A stretch of 64,000 nt of DNA. Origin: Candidatus Puniceispirillum marinum IMCC1322. GTDB lineage: Bacteria; Pseudomonadota; Alphaproteobacteria; Puniceispirillales; Puniceispirillaceae. Position 1 is the stretch's first letter. Each line of letters opens with the position of its first letter. The stretch is taken from positions 186,001-250,000 of the forward strand of contig NC_014010.1 in assembly GCF_000024465.1 (NCBI RefSeq). Direction: 5' to 3'. Position numbers and translations under genes: made by a program. Shown here one piece after another: positions 1-8,996 of the stretch. A model generated the notes under the pieces. That model had not been told where the DNA came from. It worked only from the letters and a program-made list of their open reading frames with translations, and ran no database searches.

Positions 1-1221
1 CAATTTAATACAGATCTGGCGATGAAACTTGGAGATCACATTGAAACAGCTGTAACATCGGCAATGAGCCCTGTTGTAGATAAGTTGAGTTCAATGGGAG
101 AGAATATGGGGCAAAGTAACATTAAGGCAATGCAGGAAATTGGCGACGCTATTGCCAAAAATGTTCAAGGAGCTGCAGGCGAAAGTTTAGGCCACTTGTC
201 TGATAGGCTTGATAACCTAACAACTGTACTTGGCGATATGTCATCAAACCTTTCCAAGAGCACAAGTGAGTTTGAGAATGATATAGCCAATGCACTGACG
301 AGTATGAAATCAGGTTTAGAGGCTATGGCGTCAGATCTGCAAAGTAATGCCGCGCAAACATCCGATATACTTTCTGAAAAGCTTGAGGGTCTTGCTGATA
401 GCCTATCAAATGCAGCTGAGAACATTAAGGTTAGCCTTGAAGCAGGGGCAGGAGAGGTGTCTGGTGAGCTTGAAAGAGCAATCGAAAGGCTAACTGAGGC
501 CACTGATAGAAGTGCAGACAAGATGGGCTCTGCTGTTGACGGTATTAACGATGCAGTGAAGGGCATTGCCAGCTCTCTCGAAGATGCTTCGGGGCAAGCT
601 GGTGAATTAGCAAAGGCCCGAATGGAGGAAGCTGGAGCCTCCGCAGCAAATACGTTTTCAGAAGCGGGGCAAAAAATGTCTGACGCGCTCGAGGTGGGTA
701 TGGAAGAGCTCAGTACTGCAATGGCAGGCTTTGAGCAGAGTCTCGGTCAAGCCTCAGAAAATATGCTTAAAATGAATGATGAACTGGGCAACACATCTAA
801 AGTGGTTTCAAAGACTAGTTCAGATTTAGATAGTAGCGTAAAGGCTCTTAAAGAGGCATCAGGTAGCGTAAGCGGCGCAATTAGTCCAGCGTTAAATGCT
901 GTTGAAAGTATTCAGTCTGCGGTGAGGCAGATGGATGAAAAGGTGAGTTCAGCAGCTAGTCGTGTCAGCGAAGCTGTTGAGAGGCTTGAGACGGAAATGC
1001 GCCTCAGCGGGGAGTCTTGGGAAGAGCATTCGAAAAAGTTTGACGGGGTTAATGAGAACCTTGGGGCAGTGTTCAGTAAAGTTAACTCTCAGATAGAAGA
1101 GAGCCAGAGCAGGATGAGAGATTTCGTGATTGGTGTTGACGGCGCATTCAGAAACGCCTTGGCTGGTCTCCAAGAGGCTGTAGAAGAACTAGCTGATGAA
1201 CGAAAAGCTGGAAGAGATTAG
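1..1221 (+). CDS. zorA: ZorA, motor-tail subunit of type I Zorya (5'-truncated by window edge)
   Basis: The frame is open from base 1 to the TAG at 1219-1221, so the visible ATG at 22 is probably internal. What remains (about 400 residues) is a low-complexity, Ala/Ser/Glu-rich helical coiled coil with no membrane segment. That matches the long cytoplasmic tail that follows the MotA/ExbB-like membrane domain in ZorA. In the family, ZorA and ZorB form a proton-driven inner-membrane motor that senses phage entry and signals through this tail. Identity rests mainly on the following genes: zorB starts 6 bases after the stop, then zorC and zorD follow with overlaps. The MotA-like domain must lie to the left of the window. 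On its own the tail could be any coiled-coil protein. Confidence 0.85.
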   Translation, partial: QFNTDLAMKLGDHIETAVTSAMSPVVDKLSSMGENMGQSNIKAMQEIGDAIAKNVQGAAGESLGHLSDRLDNLTTVLGDMSSNLSKSTSEFENDIANALTSMKSGLEAMASDLQSNAAQTSDILSEKLEGLADSLSNAAENIKVSLEAGAGEVSGELERAIERLTEATDRSADKMGSAVDGINDAVKGIASSLEDASGQAGELAKARMEEAGASAANTFSEAGQKMSDALEVGMEELSTAMAGFEQSLGQASENMLKMNDELGNTSKVVSKTSSDLDSSVKALKEASGSVSGAISPALNAVESIQSAVRQMDEKVSSAASRVSEAVERLETEMRLSGESWEEHSKKFDGVNENLGAVFSKVNSQIEESQSRMRDFVIGVDGAFRNALAGLQEAVEELADERKAGRD

Positions 1222-1227
1222 TGTTAG

Positions 1228-2040
1228 ATGGGTGGGGCAAGAAGAAATAGAAAATCACGCAACGAGGCAGACGAGTCTTATTTTGTGTCTATGACTGATA
1301 TTATGATTGGTATGCTGTTCGTTTTCATTCTGATCATTATGTACTTTTCTTACCAATTGAAGATTCAATCAGAGGCTCAAGATGATTATGCGCAGTCGGC
1401 AACAGATCATCGCACGCAGATTCTTGACGAGTTGAAAGATTATTTAGAGGGTAACGGTCAGATTAAAATTGAGATAGATGCAGAGCAGGGTATCCTAAGA
1501 GTTCCAGAGGGGGTGTTGTTTGACTCTGGTGTTGCCGATATTCTGGAAGGAAGCAATGCAGACTTCTTCTCGGCCAAGCTGGCAGCAGCTTTTGCGGCTG
1601 TCATTAGGTGCTCCGTTCTAAATGAAGGGCTAAAAGTTTTTGATGGTTCAGAAAAATGCAGGTCTAAAAATGTTAACCGAGCATTTATTGAGTCAATATT
1701 TATTGAAGGGCATACTGACAACAGCCCCATAAGGGGCGGTCTTAGAGGCAACGTCAAGATCAATTCAAATCTCCGATTATCAGCGCGGAGAGCTACAAAT
1801 ACCTACGAAAATATGATTGCGAAAAAGCCAGTCCTTGAAGCGTTTAAGTCGCCTAAAAACGAACCCGTGTTTGCGGTGTCAGCATATGGTAAGACACGCC
1901 CAATTGACACTAATTCCACATCCTCAGGTAAAGCAAACAACCGCAGGATTGATATTAGGTTACTGATGTATATTCCAGAAAACAGTGCGGCGTTATTTGA
2001 TTACAGGAAAAGGTTGGAGACTTTCTATGAGCTCAACTGA
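1228..2040 (+). CDS. zorB: ZorB, MotB/OmpA-like stator subunit of type I Zorya
   Basis: This 270-residue protein has a short basic N-terminus, one membrane helix (about residues 21-42) and a C-terminal OmpA-like peptidoglycan-binding domain (about 150-245). Visible OmpA motifs are GHTDNSP at 161-167, LSARRA at 184-189 and NRRIDIR at 238-244. Asp24, at the start of the helix in SMTDIMIG, is at the position of the proton-carrying Asp of MotB and ZorB. The protein should anchor the ZorAB motor to the cell wall and provide its ion path. It is co-directional with zorA (6-base gap), and its 3' end overlaps zorC by 14 bases. A flagellar MotB is unlikely because no flagellar gene is nearby and the partners are zorC and zorD. 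Confidence 0.93.
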   Translation: MGGARRNRKSRNEADESYFVSMTDIMIGMLFVFILIIMYFSYQLKIQSEAQDDYAQSATDHRTQILDELKDYLEGNGQIKIEIDAEQGILRVPEGVLFDSGVADILEGSNADFFSAKLAAAFAAVIRCSVLNEGLKVFDGSEKCRSKNVNRAFIESIFIEGHTDNSPIRGGLRGNVKINSNLRLSARRATNTYENMIAKKPVLEAFKSPKNEPVFAVSAYGKTRPIDTNSTSSGKANNRRIDIRLLMYIPENSAALFDYRKRLETFYELN

Positions 2041-3415
2041 TATCTCTGAAATTGACGTAAGCTTTAAGCTACATTTGCCGACGTTTTCTGCAAGATCAGA
2101 ATCTACAGCGAAGGCAGAGAAAATTATCAAAAAATATGGCTCTATTGTGCCAAATGTACCTGAAAACATAGAACATATTATTCAGAAGGCAAAAGAATAT
2201 TTCAGTTCAAGTAACGCGGAAAAATTGACTGAAAAAGAGTTGAGAGCAGTTGCATTTGAAAGTTTGTCTAGAGACGAGGGTGATAGGTTTTTCTTTAACC
2301 TTTTAAAAGCTGTTGATGAAGCCAAGTCACGCCGGGTTTTTTCTGCTTTGTTTTCCTCTTATATCATGAATTTTAATAAACATGATGAGCGTATTGCTCA
2401 AGCTGCCAAACTCCTAAAAAAGCACCAAAAGACTTTGTCAAAAAGCTGGGTGAGACGGCTTGAAAACTTTGATTTGCTGGCATTCAAAACTATTGAAACA
2501 TCGCTTGCCAAAAAAATTATGGAAGAGGGCAATGACCACTCAGTGTTTGATCGTGCTGGCCTTACTGGAGCATTTTCAGCGAGTCGACTGGTTCAGAGCA
2601 GCCTTATCGAATTGGCTAACCAAGTTGCCAAGCGGATAAAAGGTGGCAATACAGACGCCTTATATGATTTTTTAAAGATAGTATGTGTTGGGGACAAAAT
2701 TAAACAGCATGCTGGTGCGGCAGCTATGATTGCATCACTTAAGCCTTTTATCGACTCTTCGCCGCCAGTGCATTTAAAAGGTCTACTGCAGAAAGTGTTT
2801 ATCGGTTCTTTCTCTGACCCAAGGATCACTCTAAACCAGTGGCCTGAAATTCCGGCCCATTTGGGCGGCACTAATTTGCGAACCTCATGTATTGGACTTA
2901 TTAAGAAATGGTTAAATTTTGAGGCGATTGAATTATTCTTCAAGGTTATTGCTGAACACGCTCCTGACGAGCAGTTCGAGCCTAGAAGAAACCTTTGGAA
3001 GTCATACTTTGATCAAGAGTTTGTGGTGGATGCTCATATTATTTTAGGACAGAGCGCCGCCTTGACGGCTAAGCGATTAAAAAGAACGGATGATGCTGCT
3101 CACGGATTAATATGGGGTAACCTGTCAGGGGCAAACCCTGATCAATCTGTTTTATTGATGCAAATTGGAGATTTAACTGTTGCCGAGTGGAGTCATAATG
3201 GAAAATTTAGAGCTTGGGATCCTGACTCACCTAAAAAGCCGAGGTTTTACCGCAACTCTTACAGCGCTTCAGAACTTAGGCTGGGTTCAAACAAAATTAG
3301 AAACAAGAATGGTTCTTATGGAGACGGTATAGTTCATCTGGGTGATTGGGTGCCAAGAGCTAAGGCCTACGTTAACCAAGCAACTGGAATTCGCTTGTCG
3401 AGGAAAATACGATGA
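2027..3415 (+). CDS. zorC: ZorC, type I Zorya cytosolic protein (EH-signature family)
   Basis: A 462-residue soluble protein placed between zorB and zorD, as in type I Zorya operons. I chose ATG 2027 (MSSTDISE) because GGAG at 2016-2019 sits 7 bases upstream; an in-frame start at 1985 would run deep into zorB. The C-terminal third carries the R-N-L-W-K-S-Y stretch followed by the D-Q-E-F-V-V-D-A-H segment, which fits the EH-signature proteins to which ZorC belongs. In studied systems ZorC binds DNA and is needed for defence, probably passing the motor signal to ZorD. Its stop overlaps the zorD start by 4 bases (ATGA). I assign it largely by operon position and overall character; no enzymatic motif is visible. 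Confidence 0.85.
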   Translation: MSSTDISEIDVSFKLHLPTFSARSESTAKAEKIIKKYGSIVPNVPENIEHIIQKAKEYFSSSNAEKLTEKELRAVAFESLSRDEGDRFFFNLLKAVDEAKSRRVFSALFSSYIMNFNKHDERIAQAAKLLKKHQKTLSKSWVRRLENFDLLAFKTIETSLAKKIMEEGNDHSVFDRAGLTGAFSASRLVQSSLIELANQVAKRIKGGNTDALYDFLKIVCVGDKIKQHAGAAAMIASLKPFIDSSPPVHLKGLLQKVFIGSFSDPRITLNQWPEIPAHLGGTNLRTSCIGLIKKWLNFEAIELFFKVIAEHAPDEQFEPRRNLWKSYFDQEFVVDAHIILGQSAALTAKRLKRTDDAAHGLIWGNLSGANPDQSVLLMQIGDLTVAEWSHNGKFRAWDPDSPKKPRFYRNSYSASELRLGSNKIRNKNGSYGDGIVHLGDWVPRAKAYVNQATGIRLSRKIR

Positions 3416-6400
3416 AACAATTTCACTCTTCAATCCAAAGTGACTGTGTCGAGCTGAGGCTCAAGACTGTTTCAAAAAAAATTTTACGAAAAGATAGCGA
3501 GTCAATCGAAAACGTTTCAGAGTGGATCGGTTTGTCTCGCTTTGATCAGGTAGAGGCACTTGGCACACTCTTCGCTGCAATGGAAGAAAACTCGGGTAGT
3601 TTTGAAAGGTTGGATAGTGACGAAGGGTATCGCGTTTCATTTGATTTTGTCTCAACTCTTAACGAAGCGCAGGCATTGGCTTTAGGTCTTCCAAAATCTT
3701 TTCCCTATTCAATAAGAATAAAAAGTATCAGTAATATAGGGTCAAAGAACTATTCGCTCGACTGGATTGCCTATGGTAATGGGCGCCAGTTAAACGTGAG
3801 TAGAGTTGGCTGTTTCTTGTATCAGGGTAATGAGGTTTTCAAGTTAAACGCTGATATATGGAAGATCATTGAATGTATAGATGAATTTAACTCAAGTGGT
3901 TTAGATGACTTTGACTCAAAGACTTCCTTTGTGTCTGAACTGAGGTCACTTTTGCCCGAGACCCCAGACGGGCGCGTGTACTTCGATGGTGAACTTGCTG
4001 AGGTCTCCCTTCAACACGCTGTTGCGTTTTCACTTCAAATTACAGGTGATAAAAATTCGATTAACTTTAATCCAGTCCTTTTTAATAAAATAACAAAAGA
4101 TAGAGCATCAGAGACTGACACGCTGATAGAAGAAGATGAGCAAGTACTTACTCCCAATGACGCTAGGACCTTTTCTGCTGCTTTTAAAAAGTCAGGGAAG
4201 GTCAGCGCATCATATCTTTTAGGTAAGGGGAAGTATGTCTTTATCGATAAGTCGCTAAGGCCTGCACTTGGCGCAGTTAAGACTGCGATCGCGTCCCCAA
4301 AAGATGCTCGAGTTGAGTTCGCCAAGGCTCCACAAAAGTTTATCAAAAATATTCTAGAGAGAGATTTTGAAGGCCTTCCTGATGTCGATATAGAAATAGC
4401 CTCAGCGAATATTGATAGGATATTTATTGAAACGAGGCAGTTTTCTGACAGGGTGACAGGAATTGGGCTTTGGGAGGCTCCTGACCTGCCTTGGCTGGAG
4501 ATTGAGCCGCAAGATTGGCGAGCTGATAGCTATTCTTTTTATGTGCAGGGAAAAACGATTTCTATACCAACGCCGGATCTGGAAAAGGAGGTTGAGAAAT
4601 TAAGATTAGCCGTTCAAACGGGTACCACTCAGGTTGAGATTGGTGGCCAAATCGTCAGACCAGATCAGTCTTTTTTGAATTTTTTGATGGGGCTATTACC
4701 CGTTAAGCCAGAAGATCCACCGGAGCCAGAAGATCCACCGGGGCCAGAAGAGCCGCCGGAACCCGTGAAAGAAAAGGGAACATTTGTTCTTCTAACCAAA
4801 GAAAATTTTGAGTCGGTGCGGTACAACAGCCGCCTTGCGTCTCGTTCAGGCGCCCTGAGTGCAGAGCCACCTTCTTGCAAAAGCCCAAAAATAGTTTTGA
4901 AGGCCCATCAAACATCAGGGCTTAACTGGCTAGTTGAGTCATATAACCGCGGGTATCCCGGTGTGCTTATGGCCGATGATATGGGTCTGGGTAAAACTCT
5001 TCAGGCGCTTATGTTTTTGGCAATAATGGTTGAAACAGGGAAAACTGAGACAGGAGAGCCAATTTTAATTGTCGCTCCCGTGGGATTGCTAAAGAATTGG
5101 GAAGAGGAGCACTCCAAACACCTCTCCGGTGAGGGGCTTGGTTCCTTTGCAAGGCTCTACGGCAACAGCCTAAAGGGCTTTAAAGTTGCAAAGGGTAGAG
5201 ATATAGAAAGCGGAAACGCTAGTCTTAATACTGATAAAATAAGGGGTCATGATTGGTTGCTTACCACTTATGAGACCCTTCGTGATTATCAGGCTTCATT
5301 CGGGCAAATTAGATTTTCTTGCGTAGTTTTTGATGAGATACAAAAGGCAAAAAACCCGCGTGGTTTGATTTATAACGGCGCTAAAGGTCTTAATCGGGAC
5401 TTTGTTTTGGGCTTGACTGGCACCCCAGTGGAGAACTCGTTATCAGATTTGTGGACAATTATGGATGTTATTAGCCCCGGGAGATTAGGTGATCTAAAAA
5501 CATTCATGAGTAGCTATCCTGAGCCAAGGTCTGAGAATGCTCAAGAGGCGCTTGAAAACCTAAAACAATTGTCAGTCCAACTTTTGGAGCCCTCAGCGAA
5601 TGGCCCGGCTCCAGTGATCCGAAGAATGAAATCTGACCTGTCAGATGCGGGGCTCCCAGAAAAAATTCTTGTGCCATCTCTAGAAACAACAGTTTTGATG
5701 CCAAGGATCCAAGATGATGAATATATTGCCCGTTCTAATAAGTTAAACAGCGGGCAGACTTCAATGATTGAGGCTCTTCATGCTTTCAAATCTATATCAC
5801 TGCATCCCATATCCCCCGTTCAGTTTGAGCAGTTTTCGATTGATGAATACATCAAGGCATCAGCTCGACTTTCTAAAACATTTGAAATTCTTGAACGCAT
5901 CCATAAACAAAATGAAAAAGTGTTAATTTTTTTGGAGAGTAGAAAATTTCAAGTAGTTCTGGCGTCCCTAGTTAGAGAAAAATTCAAAATGGACCACAGT
6001 CCATTAATCATTAATGGTCTGATTAGTGGTGAGGCGCGACAGGAAAGGGTGAATACTTTTCAGTCCAACCCAATTGGATTTGACGTGATGATTATATCTC
6101 CAAAGGCTGGTGGTGTCGGTTTGACTTTAACTGCGGCTAATAATGTCATTCATCTAGAACGCTGGTGGAACCCCGCCGTAGAGGATCAATGCACCGACAG
6201 GGCTTACCGGATAGGCCAGACAAAAACAGTTAATGTTTACACTCCAATTGCAAAGAATGGATCCTTTGGGGAAAAATCATTTGATTGTATCTTAGACAGG
6301 TTGCTCAACGAGAAGAGGTCTATTGCAAAGGGCCTTTTTGTTCCAACTTCTGTTACTGGCGATGAGTTTGGAGGGGCGTTTAAAGAGGGGGTGCGCGGGC

Positions 6401-6804
6401 GCGAACTAAGCCTTGAAGAAATTGATTGTTTTGAACGTGGTGAAGAGTTTGAGAATTATATAATTAGCCAGCTAAACTCAGTGGGACTGAAGGCGTCTAA
6501 AACTCAATCGAGTTATGATTATGGAGCCGACGTGATAGTAAAAAATGAGAAGACTGGTCGCTCTGCCATAGTTCAGTGCAAACATAGGTCCAGTGGTTCA
6601 AAATCTGTTTCACAGGATGCGGTCGATGAGGTGCTAAAAGCTGTCTCATATTATGATTTAGGCGCTCCCAAACTATTTGTTGTTACAAATGCAGGGTCAG
6701 CTACTTCAGGGTGCAGGAGCGTAGCGAATGAAAATGGTGTAACACTTGTATTGCGAGATGACTTATTGACAGTTCAAGGTGTTTTAGGTTCTAAACTTAA
6801 TTAG
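3412..6804 (+). CDS. zorD: ZorD, SNF2-family helicase with C-terminal Mrr-like nuclease domain
   Basis: 1130 residues. Residues 1-430 are unassigned. A proline/acidic repeat linker follows (about 433-450, from three 18-bp repeats at 4708-4761). The SNF2 ATPase core has Walker A GLGKT at 525-529, DEIQ at 641-644, a GLTGTPVENSLSDLW motif III, and motif VI around DRAYRIGQ at 929-936. The C-terminus (about 1010-1125) is a restriction-endonuclease-like Mrr domain with Asp1040 in GADV and Gln1055-x-Lys1057 in VQCKH, so the nuclease site looks intact. In type I Zorya, ZorD is the effector that translocates on and degrades incoming DNA. It overlaps zorC by 4 bases, and its stop codon touches the 38-base repeat at 6804. 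Confidence 0.93.
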   Translation: MKQFHSSIQSDCVELRLKTVSKKILRKDSESIENVSEWIGLSRFDQVEALGTLFAAMEENSGSFERLDSDEGYRVSFDFVSTLNEAQALALGLPKSFPYSIRIKSISNIGSKNYSLDWIAYGNGRQLNVSRVGCFLYQGNEVFKLNADIWKIIECIDEFNSSGLDDFDSKTSFVSELRSLLPETPDGRVYFDGELAEVSLQHAVAFSLQITGDKNSINFNPVLFNKITKDRASETDTLIEEDEQVLTPNDARTFSAAFKKSGKVSASYLLGKGKYVFIDKSLRPALGAVKTAIASPKDARVEFAKAPQKFIKNILERDFEGLPDVDIEIASANIDRIFIETRQFSDRVTGIGLWEAPDLPWLEIEPQDWRADSYSFYVQGKTISIPTPDLEKEVEKLRLAVQTGTTQVEIGGQIVRPDQSFLNFLMGLLPVKPEDPPEPEDPPGPEEPPEPVKEKGTFVLLTKENFESVRYNSRLASRSGALSAEPPSCKSPKIVLKAHQTSGLNWLVESYNRGYPGVLMADDMGLGKTLQALMFLAIMVETGKTETGEPILIVAPVGLLKNWEEEHSKHLSGEGLGSFARLYGNSLKGFKVAKGRDIESGNASLNTDKIRGHDWLLTTYETLRDYQASFGQIRFSCVVFDEIQKAKNPRGLIYNGAKGLNRDFVLGLTGTPVENSLSDLWTIMDVISPGRLGDLKTFMSSYPEPRSENAQEALENLKQLSVQLLEPSANGPAPVIRRMKSDLSDAGLPEKILVPSLETTVLMPRIQDDEYIARSNKLNSGQTSMIEALHAFKSISLHPISPVQFEQFSIDEYIKASARLSKTFEILERIHKQNEKVLIFLESRKFQVVLASLVREKFKMDHSPLIINGLISGEARQERVNTFQSNPIGFDVMIISPKAGGVGLTLTAANNVIHLERWWNPAVEDQCTDRAYRIGQTKTVNVYTPIAKNGSFGEKSFDCILDRLLNEKRSIAKGLFVPTSVTGDEFGGAFKEGVRGRELSLEEIDCFERGEEFENYIISQLNSVGLKASKTQSSYDYGADVIVKNEKTGRSAIVQCKHRSSGSKSVSQDAVDEVLKAVSYYDLGAPKLFVVTNAGSATSGCRSVANENGVTLVLRDDLLTVQGVLGSKLN
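4708..4761 (+). repeat. 18-bp tandem repeat inside zorD
   Basis: Three imperfect 18-bp units (4708-4725, 4726-4743, 4744-4761) encode repeated P-E-D/E-P-P-E/G. They form the flexible linker between the N-terminal region and the SNF2 core of ZorD. The unit length is a multiple of three, so copy-number changes would keep the frame. Confidence 0.85.
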
Positions 6805-6841
6805 CGGAATGCCAAGGCGAACAAGTTGGTATTAAATGCCT
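6804..6841. repeat. Dispersed direct repeat, left copy (38 bp)
   Basis: Begins with the last base of the zorD stop codon: GCGGAATGCCAAGGCG, then ACAAGTTGGTA, then TTAAATGCCT. A near-identical copy lies at 12512-12550 in the same orientation. Each copy can fold as TGCCAA-N10-TTGGTA (one G-U pair). It could be the transcription end of the Zorya operon, since a T-rich run follows at 6845, or a recombination junction. Confidence 0.8.
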
Positions 6842-6891
6842 AGATTTTTTGATAGTGATTTTTTTTAATCTGAAAAGAAAAAATATATAGC

Positions 6892-7266
6892 TTATGGCAA
6901 AACCTTGTCACACGCCTCACAATTGCACTTCAGCTTATTTCTATCTGACATAAACTCGCTAATAGTCGCTGGTTTTTTGCATTTCAAGCAGAGCATTTTA
7001 TCTTTGTATGGGCGTCCCCATTTTTTGTAGACCGGGTCAGCATCGATTTTCAGTAACCAATGTAGAGGTAATGCAACATATCCGGGGGAATAATTGACCC
7101 AAAATACCCTTTTGTTACTGAGCCGTTTATTGCTAGTGCAATTTTTACATTCCTCACCCTCCAGCGGCTCTAAATAGGGAACAGGGTGTTTATGAGGCCA
7201 ACCCTTCCATTTAGAGAGCTTCTGCTCAGCACATTCGTAACAGTAGAAAATTTCTGGGTCTTCCAT
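6892..7266 (-). CDS. Small cysteine-rich (zinc-ribbon-like) protein, intact copy of gene B
   Basis: 124 residues with four close cysteine pairs: CYEC near the N-terminus, C-K-N-C near residue 42, C-L-K-C near 93, and C-N-C-E-A-C near the C-terminus. This suggests two zinc-binding ribbons. No catalytic motif or membrane segment is visible, and I do not recognise the family. The ATG (7264-7266) overlaps the stop of the upstream gene (7266-7769) by one base in a TAATG junction, so the two are probably translationally coupled. A degraded copy of this gene sits behind the paralogous partner at 10494-10708. A DNA- or RNA-binding role is possible but not shown. Confidence 0.7.
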   Translation of the reverse strand: MEDPEIFYCYECAEQKLSKWKGWPHKHPVPYLEPLEGEECKNCTSNKRLSNKRVFWVNYSPGYVALPLHWLLKIDADPVYKKWGRPYKDKMLCLKCKKPATISEFMSDRNKLKCNCEACDKVLP

Positions 7267-7322
7267 TACGTCTCCTCGAAGGTGACGTAATCAGCTTGTT
7301 CGATGGCTTTTTGGGCGTCGGC
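7206..7322. repeat. 117-bp direct repeat, copy 1
   Basis: From TCCATTTAGAGAGC to TTGGGCGTCGGC, this segment matches 10648-10764 base for base as far as I can read. It spans the start of gene B, the TAATG junction and the last codons of gene A (7266-7769). Outside it the two copies diverge quickly. That means either a recent duplication or gene conversion confined to the junction. Confidence 0.9.
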
Positions 7323-7769
7323 ATCGTTGGCAAAGAACCCAATGAAGTTGATGACGTGGATGCCGAGTTGTCCCCAGATTTGCTGAACAGTGACTGCTAT
7401 GATTTCATCAGTGCCATTAGAAAATGTGCTAATCACCATAAAGGTATGATCGTGGTCAAAAATATTCTCGTTCAGAGACCGTTCTTCTTTTTGGGTAAGG
7501 ACGGCACCTGCTTTTATCTCTTCAGAGCGCTCTTCAGTTTCGCAAATTCCATAATCTGCAGGGTTTTCTAATCGCTCTTTGCGCTCACTCTCATAGCGCT
7601 CTCGTTCCATTACAACAGAGTCGTATCCCCAAACTACATCAGAGTCGCATCCTCCCTCATACTCATATGGGTCAAAATCAAGGGCATTGAATATGGCTTC
7701 CTGAGCCTCGTGGCCATTTCCAACGACAGCTTTGATTTGTACCATTTGTTCTGGTGATATTTTATACAT
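7266..7769 (-). CDS. Hypothetical acidic cytosolic protein, gene A copy 1
   Basis: 167 residues, acidic, no signal peptide or membrane segment, no recognised domain. The ATG at 7769 follows a good GAGGG ribosome site. It is paralogous to the 161-residue protein at 10708-11193. They share the N-terminal pattern I-x-x-E-Q-M-x-Q-I-K, the central YGICETEERSEEIKAGA, V-Q-Q-I-W-G-Q-x-G-I, and the C-terminus A-D-Y-V-T-F-E-E-T. Copy 1 alone carries the insert EYEGGCDSDVV. It lies in a probable three-gene operon with 7806-8687 (36 bases upstream) and 6892-7266 (one-base overlap). The function is unknown; duplication within a defence island would fit an immunity, antitoxin or defence accessory. Confidence 0.75.
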   Translation of the reverse strand: MYKISPEQMVQIKAVVGNGHEAQEAIFNALDFDPYEYEGGCDSDVVWGYDSVVMERERYESERKERLENPADYGICETEERSEEIKAGAVLTQKEERSLNENIFDHDHTFMVISTFSNGTDEIIAVTVQQIWGQLGIHVINFIGFFANDADAQKAIEQADYVTFEET

Positions 7770-7805
7770 TGTTTTCCCTCAATGGGTTTTTATCTCAGAG
7801 CAGGT

Positions 7806-8687
7806 TCAACTGAACAAAACCAAGAAACGGTCAATAAATCGAGCCTCTTTCATCCAAGAGGCGCCAAGGTATATGAGGAATAAAAAAATCACCCACGAGA
7901 GAAGGCTATAAATTAGCTGAGAAAAGGTTTTGAAATAACTTCTCGAGTGCGGGTCCGACGCTATTGCTGCCAGTCTATCTTCTTCATCAATAATTTCGTC
8001 GGCAGTCTGTGGAATTACAAAATCTCGTGTTCTATCTATCTGAAGTTTTACATTTTTTTGACGTTTCGGAGAGATAGCACCAAAGTGCTCCGGCATTTCT
8101 GAAGCGTTTTCAACAAGATTTACTGATGGTAACAGATAATAATCAAATCTGTTGAAGTAACCATAAACACCGGGGTGCCATTCTTGATAAATGTACGGCA
8201 CGTCTTTGGTGTCGATGGAAATTTTGCCACTTAATGGGAAGCCAGCATCAACAAAGCGCTCAATTTCTTCATACTGAGTTTTGGAAACAAATAAGGATAA
8301 GTATAACCGCTCATCACTGTATTCGTCTGCTTCAAACCAGTCGAACTCAAAGCCAGCAGGTTCATTACCTGTTTCGTAGACACACAAGTTAATAGAGGTT
8401 ACCGTACCCTCTTGGCCAAGAATGTGGATGGTATCGTTGCTTTGCCGATCATTTATTGGCCTGACGACCCCGCGCAAAAACCGTTTCAGCCTATCAGTCT
8501 TTTTTATCCCATTAGAACTTGAAAAATACTCGCCAAGTTCACGCCCAATGGTAAGTTTATCAATAGTAAATTCTACATAAGAATTCGCTGGAATTATTGA
8601 TAGCGTTCGGCCTTCAAGGACTTCAATATCAAGGCTCTCATTGTACAAACTTTTGTATTCAGGATTTGAGTTGTATGTGATTTTCAT
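7806..8687 (-). CDS. Hypothetical protein with a C-terminal membrane helix
   Basis: About 293 residues. I start it at ATG 8687 (MKITYNSNP) because GGAG lies 9 bases upstream; a TTG at 8702 would extend the frame but has no ribosome site. Residues 1-220 are soluble and beta-rich. A single hydrophobic helix near the C-terminus (FSQLIYSLLSWVIFLFLIYL region) is followed by a short positively charged segment, so the protein is tail-anchored in the membrane. The central part weakly resembles the plus-strand gene at 12636-13349. No known domain is recognised. It heads a likely operon with gene A and gene B (7769 to 6892). Confidence 0.7.
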   Translation of the reverse strand: MKITYNSNPEYKSLYNESLDIEVLEGRTLSIIPANSYVEFTIDKLTIGRELGEYFSSSNGIKKTDRLKRFLRGVVRPINDRQSNDTIHILGQEGTVTSINLCVYETGNEPAGFEFDWFEADEYSDERLYLSLFVSKTQYEEIERFVDAGFPLSGKISIDTKDVPYIYQEWHPGVYGYFNRFDYYLLPSVNLVENASEMPEHFGAISPKRQKNVKLQIDRTRDFVIPQTADEIIDEEDRLAAIASDPHSRSYFKTFSQLIYSLLSWVIFLFLIYLGASWMKEARFIDRFLVLFS

Positions 8688-8922
8688 TGGTAAATTCTCC
8701 AAAGAAAATATTCGGAGAAATATAGTCCAATGTCACGTCAGTTTTTAGTGTTTTTGTGTATATTGTGACGATAATATAGAAAGTATTTATTAAGCTATTG
8801 TTTTTGCCTGTAAGTTGTTCGAATGCATCATTGGGGCAAATATACCAATTTTACTATTTTTCAACCTTTTCTAAGCACTCTGTATAATGTTTCCTCTCGT
8901 AGGAAGCCCGCTTCGAAACAAG

Positions 8923-8940
8923 GCCAGCGCAAAGGCTGGC
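8923..8940 (-). terminator. Small GC-rich hairpin, possible minus-strand terminator
   Basis: GCCAGC, loop GCAAAG, GCTGGC, a 6-bp perfect stem. Read on the minus strand it is followed by CTTGTTT, a weak T-run. The core CCAGCGCAAAGGCTGG is identical to the core of the stronger hairpin at 12268-12291, so this is a repeated element within the island. Confidence 0.45.
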
Positions 8941-8996
8941 TAACACTCACTGGTTTAACCTTCCGTATTGGCTAGTGCTGGTGGGTACGGCACAAA

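Noticed and set aside
949-1173. Minus-strand frames inside zorA and other core genes
   Set aside because: They lie wholly inside well-supported genes, lack ribosome sites and show no domain; they are shadows.
1-2040. Flagellar motor genes motA/motB
   Set aside because: No flagellar gene is nearby, the coiled-coil tail is far too long for MotA, and zorC and zorD follow directly.
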